A stretch of DNA of 64,000 bases from Edaphochlamys debaryana (Eukaryota > Chlorophyta > Chlorophyceae > Chlamydomonadales). Positions 11,832 to 19,901 of this stretch are shown piece by piece. The stretch spans positions 1,460,587-1,524,586 of the forward strand of contig JAEHOE010000014.1 of NCBI GenBank assembly GCA_016858145.1, in the 5' to 3' direction. The position numbers and the translations under genes are program-made. The notes beneath the pieces were generated by a model. It was not told the origin of the DNA, ran no database searches, and was given only the letters and a program-made list of their open reading frames with translations. The first letter of the stretch is position 1. Each line of letters begins with the position of its first letter.

Positions 11832-12519
11832 GCTGCCGCGCCCGTCGTCAGCTTGCGCTCATTTGCGTCGCTATTCCACACAAACCGTAACCTACAAGAA
11901 CTCTAGGGCTTCTGTGGGGGTAAACAAGGGTTTCGAGCGGGGCTGCCCACTAATGCTCGCCTTTTCGCGGCTTGCGGCAAGGTGTTAAGCAGCTGTGTGC
12001 GCTGTGTAGCTACTCGGTAAGCTGTGTTACTGTAATACTGTGGCGGAGTGCAGGTGACTCGCTGAGACGTCGAGACAGTACAATGCCGGAACCCCAGTCG
12101 ACCCCAGTCATGCCGAGGCCCCGCCGGCCCGCCCGCCCCCCTCCCTAGTCTGCCCGGCTCAGCCCAAGGTGAGGGAGTCTGCGGCTCGTTGCGCTACTCG
12201 GTATCGCCCCCCAGTGCCGCGTGGGCGGTGGGCTTGGATAGTGGGTATGCAGGCGGTTGAGTACAACGTCGGGGTACAAAGTGGGGTAGGCATGCCGGAA
12301 CCCCAGTCGTGTCCCGGTGCCTCCCGGTGCCCCTCCCTCTCCCGCCTCGCCGCGGGGGCAACGGCTCGGCCTGAGGAAAGGTATCATGCAGCTTTGTGTG
12401 TCATACGGGCGGTGGACGCTGTCTCAGTGCAGAGTGAGTGAGTGAGTGACATCAGTGCCAAAACGTGCCTGGACGGCACCTTGGCACAGCCCTCGGGCTC
12501 ACGCCCTCCCAAAGCGCCC
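11832..12519. other. DUR3 5' flank with an 18-nt direct repeat
   Basis: Upstream of the DUR3 start codon. ATGCCGGAACCCCAGTCG occurs exactly at 12083-12100 and 12292-12309, with a partial third copy (CCCCAGTC-ATGCCG) overlapping the first. A short GTGA tandem lies at about 12432-12448. No TATA box or recognised regulatory site could be assigned. Confidence 0.45.
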
Positions 12520-12774
12520 TCACAAACCAAGCTCAGGTCCAGACCCGTACCGCATCCAGCCGCCGCCTTCCAGGAACTCAATGTCAGCCCCCTTGCAACG
12601 GCGGGGCTTCTTAAGCACAGGGCCCAGCCGTAGCCCCCGCCCCAGGGGAGTGAGGTAGGGCGTCACCACCAGTCCGTGTCCTGCCTGCAAAGCCTTCGCC
12701 ACGGACCTGGACGCCGTCTCCTGAATAGGCGTCACACTCAGCACCACGTTCCACCCGCTATCTTCCAGCAGCGC
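12520..12774 (-). pseudogene. Unrecognised coding-like fragment
   Basis: The minus frame from about 12774 to a TGA at 12520 gives some 84 residues of protein-like composition: LLEDSGWNVVLSVTPIQETA, then GLVVTPYLTPLGRGLRLG, then KKPRRCKGADIEFLEGG. A TGA lies directly upstream in frame and no ATG starts it, so it would have to be an internal or last exon, or a relic. I do not recognise the family. Flanking DNA at 12900-13450 is less GC-rich than the confirmed genes and gives no convincing partner exons. Confidence 0.25.
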
Positions 12775-13739
12775 TCACAACCACCGCTGAGCCCTCCCTC
12801 CCCAGACGGGCACGAAACGCCCGAGCAGAGATGTGGCGTCACCAGCTCAGCCCTCAGTTCAGTTCAGCTCCGCACACCTCTTGGCTCGCCTCTCATTTGA
12901 GCCCCCTGCCCACAGCAACGGCCCTCAATCAAGATACAACAACTCTCCAACCGCCAACCGCTTACTATAACCGCACACCCGACTCATGGGCCTGCCCACT
13001 TGCCGCTAATACTACCGCTGTCCCAAACGCAGCCAATGGCCACAAACAGACCTTCCAACACAGCCCGGGCAGTGCCCAGCGGCATCTGCAAGCGGTGGTC
13101 GTACTGTTCTGAACTGCACAGCTTCGCACCAGGAGCCGCCCTTATAATCCAGCTAGCCCTTCTCCCATGGAACCGCCTGACCCCCACTCTTCGTGGTCGT
13201 AAGCACCAACAGCATTCTCGGGACGCCTGCCAAACTGCCAACCTCAACCCTATGACCAGATTTTGCTGCGGCATCACACGAAGATCGCACAGACATTGCA
13301 GCATTGCAGCCAACATACAGCTACAGCATAGTTAGCTCCGACGGCTTGGCACAGGCCTGTGTCTCCAAGCACAAAGGCCTAGGGTACCCTTTCGCACGCA
13401 CGAATAACTTAGGCTTCTCACAAACAGCCCAACCTACGATACAGTATCCGGGGGCGTCTTGGGCGGACGCCATCGCACCACTGGACCCTCGCCACTCCGC
13501 CCAGGGAAAGCATGGACCAGGTCCCACCTCAACATGTGGCGCGCTTCGCCTCCCCTACCCACCCCGCTACTGCATTCACCTCGTGCCGTACTACCAAACC
13601 CGACCGCTCTCCCCCTCTCCCTCCGCGTCTCAGCAGTCCCCCAAGAATATGCACTACGGATGCCGCCCCGCGAAGCCGCCGCCCGGGGAACAGCCCTGCA
13701 CCCAGCACAGCGCCCAGCTCCCAAGCAGCCCTCGCCCCG
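12775..13739. other. Intergenic DNA, no supported gene
   Basis: Several medium-length frames exist on both strands (for example minus 12984-13316) but none shows a motif, a codon pattern like the confirmed genes, or splice sites linking to a neighbour. Base composition is closer to balanced here than elsewhere. Confidence 0.35.
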
Positions 13740-14350
13740 CTACTGCAGCCCCTGCTCCGCAGCCGCACCCCCCTGCGGCTGGCCCTGCTCGCGCAGGCGC
13801 CGCAGCGTCAGCGCTCCGCAGCCGGTCTCCACCCGCCGCTGGCTGACCCACGCCAGCACTGCGGCCGCCTCCGCCTGGCCCCGCTCCCACGACGTATCCT
13901 CCTCCATCCACACCGCCCGCGCCCGCGCCGACTGCACCGCCCTCTTCCAGTCCACCGGGCAGCCCTCGGCATCGAGCCACCGCAGCACCTCCAGAGGCGC
14001 TCCGTTTCCCATACGTTCCAGACGCACGCCGGAAAAGTGTTGTCCCACGCGGGGTCGCCCCAGGGCAGCCCGCTGCCGCCCACGCGGCGCAGCGCGCTCA
14101 GGGTGCGGAGGTCGCCGCGGGCGGCGGCGACAGACCACACCCAGGCCGCTTGGTGGGGCTGGATGCAGGGTAGGGGGCGGTTGCGCATGGAGCTTGGGAC
14201 AGGTGAGCGAAAGTGAGGTGAGGTACTGCAAGGGGGTCTGGGCGATCCCTCTATCCAGCCCACTCCGTGCCATCCTGACACCCCACCACTGCCCCTCCTA
14301 ACCAGCCCCCCCAACCCAGACAAACCCATGCTCCGCCTCACCGGCACCCC
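13740..14350 (-). pseudogene. Degenerate last exon of the ankyrin-like gene at 14351-16063
   Basis: Three codons past the stop at 14353-14351 is a good donor (CCG then GTGAGG, 14341-14340). An acceptor follows at 14161-14159, and the next block (14158 down) reads AAWVWSVAAARGDLRTLSAL, matching the start of the final exon of the paralogue at 18077-17877 (YLAAANSHDLRTMAVLRRLG) in the same phase. After WGDPAWDNTF the homology jumps to another frame (APLEVLRWLDAEGCPVDW), so the block also carries a frameshift before its stop at 13740. It is therefore a decayed exon no longer translated with the upstream gene. Confidence 0.6.
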
Positions 14351-16063
14351 TTAGCCCCAGCCGCACAGCCGCTCCAGCACCGCCTCGCACCCGCCCTCGG
14401 CCGCCGCCTTCCACAGCGCCGTGGCCCATTCCAGGCTGCCGCGGCGGTGCTCCTCCTCCGGCTGGTAGCCTCCGTGATGCAGGGTCGCTAGCACCGCGCG
14501 CATCAGTTCGCAGCTGCCGGCGCGGGCCGCGTGCAGCACGTGCCCGGGTTGTACGACAAATGCGCCGTACGTCACGGCCAGCCACGTAGCCACGTCCACG
14601 CGCCCAGTCCGGCAGGCGACACCGCACCAGTCCCACAGGTGCCACTCCGCCAGCGCCCCGCCCTCCTCCCGCAGCGCCTCCAGCACCTCGAGGTCCCCCG
14701 CCTCCACCGCCGCCGCCATGGCCCGGCCGTCGTCGTCCTGAAGCCCGTCGGCCAGCAGGCTGCGCACGAGGGCGGCGTTGCGGGCCTGCAGGGGAGGGAG
14801 GGGGGCGAGAGGAGGGAGGGAAGTCAGAAGGCGGTTGGCTCCTTGAGGCCCCGCCCTCGCAAGCGCCGCTCCCCCCCCCCCTCCGCCCCGCCCTCCCCGC
14901 CCCGCCCTCCCGGGCCGCCCACCTGGGCCGCCGCCGCCAGGATGCCGTGCTCCCGCACCTCCACCCCCCAGGACTGCAGCCACGCCAGGCGCTGCAGGGC
15001 CGCACCGCCGGGCGCCGCCGCCGCCGCGCAGCTCGCCTGGGCCCACCCGTCTTCGCCGGGGCGCACCGGCAGGCCCTGCGCCAGCAGCCACTCGGCCTTG
15101 GCCTGCGGAAGTGGAGCCAATAGCGGGGGGCCGAGGCAGGCCAGCACCGGGGTTTGGACGATGCACCGCCACGGGCCAAAAGGGAAAGAAGCCAAGGGGC
15201 TGAGGGCGAGGACACAACACACACATGACCCCTTGAGACTCCCAGGCTCATGCGAGCAGCCCTTAACACTTGACCCCCTGGCGCAGTCCGTGAGCTCTTG
15301 CCTGCCAGTCGGGCGTGGCACTGCCCACCGCCGCGGCGAGGAGCTCCTCCATGTCGTACAGGCCACACAGCACACCCCGCAGGCCGCCGTGCTGCCCGCA
15401 CAGCAGCTGGAGGGAGGCCAGGTCGCAGCTCCCCGCCGCCGCCGCCAGCACCTCGCTCCATAGGAAATCTGGGTCGCTGTCGGCCGGCCATAACGCCAGC
15501 AGGCGCTCCAGAAGCGCCGGGTCCGCCCCCTGGGCCGCCGCCGTCATGACCTTGACGTGGGCTGCCAGGTCGGGCGCGTCGGGCCCCGCCAGCGCCCACT
15601 CCCACACCTCCCGGCGCGCGCCCTTGGCGGCACCTTCCAGCACCTTCCGACGCCCGTTGATGCTGGGCGGCAGGCGGCCCGGCTCGCACAGCCACGGGCA
15701 GGTGGCGAGGGCCCCCGCCTCGCCCGCGGCCAAGGGCACCCACCCATCCAGCACCATCCCCGCCGCCTCCACCGCGACGGCCAGGTTTGCGACGCTTCCG
15801 GAGGCCGCGGTCAGACAAGTCAGCTTTTCCCTCTTCTCGAGGGTGAAGGTGCGGCAGGCATCGGGCCGCGACCAAGCGGCTGCAAAAGCCTCGTGCGGGA
15901 CCTCCTGGGAGAGCCTAATGACATTGCGCTCCTTGAGCTGAGCGTGCGCAGCGCGATCAACTAGACGCAGCGTGCCTGCGACCTCGTTGGGCGCCAAGAA
16001 ACCAGCGATCAGCTCGACGATGCCCGGCAGCCAGACGCGGCTAGCGTCTTCGGCGTGCTCCAT
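14351..16063 (-). CDS. F-box-like / ankyrin-like repeat protein, 3 exons, C-terminally truncated
   Basis: Exons 16063-15302, 15102-14923 and 14785-14351 give 458 aa. The N-terminus (VWLPGIVELIAGFL at 10-23, then LAPNEVAGTLRLVDRAAH) is the F-box-like opening typical of a large green algal family; the rest is degenerate ankyrin-like helical repeats (LERLLALWPADSD, AEWLLAQGLPV, LVRSLLADGLQ, WKAAAEGGCEAVLERL). Such proteins are presumed protein-protein adaptors; substrate and partner are unknown. Intron 1 has a GC donor (15301-15300); intron 2 is GT-AG. The start ATG at 16063 is where family similarity begins. The stop TAA replaces the conserved Cys-Pro that precedes the last intron in the paralogue, so the protein lacks the family's final segment. 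A MITE sits 353 bp upstream. Confidence 0.8.
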
Positions 16064-16415
16064 CTTGGTTGCAAGCTTACAGGCTGGCGTGCAGAATCTG
16101 TGGGGCCAGATGTAAAGGCACTGCACCTCGCGTGCAGGATTGGGTTCGTGTGCACCCACCCCACATCCCGGGGCCCCGCCCTCCCACCAGCCTACCGGGC
16201 CAGAGCGCTTCTTGCAGGCAGGGGATGCACACCGCTGGGCGATGGATGTTTGTCTGGCGGGACAGGCGGGTCGGGCAGGTAACCAGTTTGCCAGACCCGC
16301 CCGCCCCCCACCGCCTCTCGCGGCCTTCCCCGATCCCCCCGGACCCGGCGTGGATGCTGCTCCCGGCACATGCTCGCTGCGTCCCTGGGTCCCCTCCAAT
16401 TCGCCCCGGGTTTGC
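16064..16415. other. 5' flank of the ankyrin-like gene
   Basis: No coding signal. A block at 16357-16381 (CTGCTCCCGG, then CATGC, then CTGC) recurs with changes at 16925-16950 on the other side of the MITE, suggesting an older local duplication. Confidence 0.35.
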
Positions 16416-16899
16416 CCCTCGTGCAGCGTTGCTATCTTATTTTGGCGTAGCTAAGTCTTCCAGGGACAAACCCCCCTGGGTGGGCCGGATTAGCTAAGTG
16501 CATGTAAGGACTGTGGCGCTGCAGCCGGCCGAATTAGCCAAGTGACGGCCCAATTAGCCAAGTGACGGACAGGGGGCGGCGCAGGCCAATGAGTCCTTTC
16601 TCTCAGGTAGGGTGCCAACAGGTCTGCGCAGGTTGCGACACACGCCCTACGCCCACAAGAAGGTGCTTCATCCATGCACACACCCTGCCGCACGGCTCTG
16701 CGGGTTGCCAGCCCCCCCTATCGGGTCCACGCCTTGCTCACACCCCAACGGTTAGCTAAGTACTAGCAAGGAAACGAGGTGCCTTGGCCGGAAAGTTAGC
16801 CAAGTTCCTCAGGGACAAAAGTCTCAGATTCCAGGAATTAGCCAAGTTCACTTGGCTAAAAAACGTAAACTTAGCTAAGATAGCAACACTGCCCTCGTG
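16416..16899. mobile_element. hAT-type MITE (468 bp) with TIRs, 8-bp TSD and subterminal repeats
   Basis: Left terminal repeat CAGCGTTGCTATCTTA (16424-16439) and right terminal repeat, read inward on the minus strand, CAGTGTTGCTATCTTA (16891-16876) match at 15 of 16 positions. Both are flanked by the identical octamer CCCTCGTG (16416-16423 and 16892-16899). An 8-bp target duplication and a CAGxG terminus are diagnostic of the hAT superfamily. The 468-bp body has no transposase frame, so it is non-autonomous. Inside are repeated TTAGC(C/T)AAGT motifs at 16490, 16534, 16554, 16752, 16796 and 16838, a TAGCTAAGT at 16448, and inverted copies at 16850 and 16869. Confidence 0.85.
16605..16671 (+). 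repeat. Dispersed repeat, copy B (inside the MITE)
   Basis: CAGGTAGGGTGCC, then CTGCGCAGGTTGCG, then ACACGCCCTACGCCCACAAG follow the same order as copy A (2480-2540), with mismatches and small indels. This links the MITE interior to the repeats at 2340-2575 and 22935-23215. Confidence 0.45.
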
Positions 16900-17876
16900 C
16901 TCAGTGTCGCTATCTTAGCTCAGATGTGCTCCCGGTCCATGCTGCACTGCACCGCGCGCGCAGGGCTGGGCTCGTGTGCAGCCCCCGTTCCGGCTCCCCC
17001 CGACGCCCCCGTCCCCCGCCAGCCTCTTGCCCGCCAGCACCGACCACCCCTGAGCGCATCGTCGTCGTCGCGCCTTCAACGCCGTCCGCAGCCCGCAGGT
17101 CCGCTGCAACTCAATGTACATGCGGTGCGCGTACGTGCGTCAGGTGCCCGCAACCAGCAGGAATGCAAGTCTACTCCGCACTCATGGACGATGGCTGGCC
17201 CGAGGCCCCGTAGGTGCTGCCTGCCTTCGAGCAGGCTCATCCGCCCTCAGGTCACGCAGTCATGCAACGCTAGGGGCGAGGGTACAGAGCCTCCAGTGGG
17301 CCTCACACAGCTCCATTGAGGCAGCAAAACGCCCGACCCATCCCGGGTCGCGTCCTTTTTAGGGCACGCGGGGCCGTCAGAGCGTGCGTAAACCAGCTTC
17401 CGTCCACCAGGCACTTCAGAGTGCAGGTCCGAGCCGGTGCCTGCAGGCCTTCCGGCGGCCAAGCCAGGCCGCTCTCTAGGCGCTGCCTGCCATCCACCGA
17501 TCGACCACCGTCAGCACTGGGCCCCCGCCACGCCCCCTCGGAAGCAAGCCACACCCATCTCAGAGCACCACCTCATCAAAGCAGGGGCATCCTCGCTGAC
17601 CTGCGAGCCACTCCAGCACCGCCCCGGTTCGCAATCCCCATCTGGTCCTGAGCTCCCGCAACCATGGCTGGTCGAGGGGGGAAGACTCAGCGGGCTCGTG
17701 CGCATCATGCACAGCCCAACGCGTCCCAGGGCACACCCTTCTCGCTCCGGCGCCGTTAGCGCTGTCCCACGAGGCGCTCCAGCACTTCCACATGCCCCTT
17801 CCCCTCCGCAAACGCATCCCCTTGCTGTGAATGCCCTCTCCGCCCCCCGCTCCGCTCCGCTTCGCCCCAGCCGCCG
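16900..17876. other. Intergenic DNA with a second MITE-type terminus
   Basis: CAGTGTCGCTATCTTAGCT at 16902-16920 repeats the left MITE terminus two bases after the first element's target duplication; no right partner was found further on. The rest, to 17876, contains no supported gene; frames on both strands lack motifs. Confidence 0.4.
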
Positions 17877-19319
17877 CTACGGCCGGCTGCAACCGTTAGC
17901 CAGCAGCCAGGCGACTGCGGGCACGGGGTTGTCCGTCAGCAGCCTCCGCCTGCCAGCGAGGCACGAGAAAAGTACCTGCCCCTCATCGGTGCCGAAGGAG
18001 GCCCCCAGGCGCCGCAGCACCGCCATCGTCCGCAGATCGTGTGAATTTGCCGCTGCCAAGTACGGGCCGCCGTCAGCCTGTGCGGGGAGAACAGCACGCA
18101 GCAAGGGTGTATAAGGGCCAAGCCTCGCTGCAACTCTGGCGGGTTATGAGCAGCTACTATTAGCATTGCCCCTCCCGGGCCGCTCCAATCTCACCGGCTT
18201 GGGGCAGCCCCTCTGCGCCAGCCACTCCAGGGCCGCCTCGCAGCCCGACTCGGCCGTCGCCTCCCACGCATCTTCGTCGGCCTCACAGCCGCGCGCCAGC
18301 AGCCAGGCCATGAGCTCGACGCTGCCCGAGCGACAGGCCCTGTGGAAGAGCTCGGGGGTGAAGCCGCCAACGGCCTCAGCCCCGTAGGTCTCCACCAGCC
18401 AGGACAGGCCGGCCAGGGAGCCCGACGCAGCTAAGCTGTCTGCCACGCATGTCGGATGTCCGATGGCATCGACCCCGTACGTCTCCACCATCCAGGAAAG
18501 CCCGGCCACGCAGCCCGCCTCCACAAAGCCCCTTGCGACCTTGTGCATGTGCCGGGCAGCCATGCCGGCAGCTGGCGCTAGGGCCTGCACAGCCGCCAAG
18601 CTCCCAGCCCGGGACGCGGCGTTCAAGACATCCCGGGTGGCTTTCAGCCCCTGGCCCAGGAGGTATGACACGAGCACGGCGTCGCCCCTGCCCGCCGCCC
18701 TTTTCAGGGTATCGCCCGTCGGGGCCACGCCCCGCGCCTGGAGCCACGCCAGCCGCTCCACCGCAGCACCGCCCGAGAGGAAATCAAAGAGGCCACACAT
18801 GTCCGCCTGCAATGAGCAGCCCTTGTCGAGCAGGAACTGGCACTTGTCCCTCCATTCGGCGTTGGGGCCGCGGACGGCTTCAAGGAGCATGTCTTTGGCG
18901 GCGAGGAAGTCCAGCCCAGCCGCCCCTGCCCCGGAGGGGTGCAGGCGCTCCCACGCCCGCTGCAGGCCCTCCACGCCGCAGCCGTGCGCAGCCTCCACCA
19001 GCACCTGGTCTGGCCAGCAGGAGCCGGGGGGAGGCGGCTGCGACTCCAGGAGCCTCCACGCCAGCGCCTCGTGCCCCCTGCGCAGGGCGGCGCAGGCGAC
19101 CTCCCAGACGGGGGCGCCCAGAGCCGCCTCCAGGCACCAGTCAACCACCGCCTCGTGACCCCCGGCTGCAGCGGCTGTGGCGGCAGGGACGACCGTCTCC
19201 TTGTCCCATGTGATGCGCCCGGGCCCCACCAGCCACTGACACATGAGCAGCTGGCCAGCCCCGGCCGCAGCCTTGAGGGCCCCAAACGATAGCGGGAGCC
19301 CCGCTTCCGCCAGCGCCAC
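17877..19319 (-). CDS. Ankyrin-like repeat protein, paralogue of 14351-16063, 5' end unresolved
   Basis: Exons 19319-18195 and 18077-17877 (phase-0 GT-AG intron) give 441 codons. Repeats resemble degenerate ankyrin helices: LLMCQWLVGPGRITW, GHEAVVDWCLEAA, RLAWLQARGVAPTGDTL, two near-identical GLSWLVETYG blocks, VELMAWLLARGCEADEDAW, CEAALEWLAQRGCPKP, and a final VPAVAWLLANGCSRP. The frame opens at GTG 19319 right after a TAG that could be a splice acceptor; no upstream ATG exon and no F-box-like N-terminus was found to 19901. The 5' end is therefore either an unfound exon or truncated. It lies in tandem, same strand, with the related gene, and keeps the last exon that gene has lost. Confidence 0.72.
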
Positions 19320-19901
19320 CTACATGCATGTTCGCCACGTCCCCGCTCGCACCTCCGCCCTCGCTGGCACCTCGGCTCGCCCACGCCCCGTTACCAAAGA
19401 GACTCACGCCCCGTCTCTCCTGCCCCGTTAGACTACGGGGGCAGGGGGCATCGCGGAGGGCGTCAGGCCAGCACCTGTTGTGGACTGCATCTGCAGCGGA
19501 AGCAGAGGAAAGCGGAAGCGCAGGCGCGCCTGTGACGCAAGCCGGGTTCCACGACGGGGCTGTAGCTGCTTCCCGTCATGCCGGACGACGTTGGGGGCCT
19601 CTGCCGGGAGGACGCTGCGGGTGGGCCAAGGATGCGCACAGATGGCGGACCGGGCGCCACACACATCCACACATACACGTACAGCGCGTACCCCCTTCAC
19701 GCCTCCAGGATGTTTTAGAGCTGTCGCATGGTGCATCATACCCTGTGGACGCTGATCGGGTTCGACGTGGGCGCTCCGGCTGGTGCGGACCACGGGCGAC
19801 AGCTGGTCTTACCAATGCAATCGTTGGCGTTTTGCGGCCCTCGCCTGCCCGTCTCATAGCTATACCAAGGCGATGGACTGCATAGGCACACCCTTAGTCG
19901 G
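19320..19901. other. Spacer between divergent ankyrin-like and sulfotransferase-like genes
   Basis: A 582-bp spacer between genes on opposite strands, so it should hold both promoters. A frame on the minus strand (19793-19428) has no motif. No TATA box could be assigned with confidence. Confidence 0.35.

Noticed and set aside
19750..19790. tRNA-like T-loop (GGTTCGA)
   Set aside because: The flanking bases do not form T-arm or acceptor stems. No other tRNA or rRNA signal was found in the window.
19428..19793. 121-codon minus frame as first exon of the ankyrin-like gene
   Set aside because: It contains no F-box-like sequence and no convincing donor joining it to the GTG at 19319.
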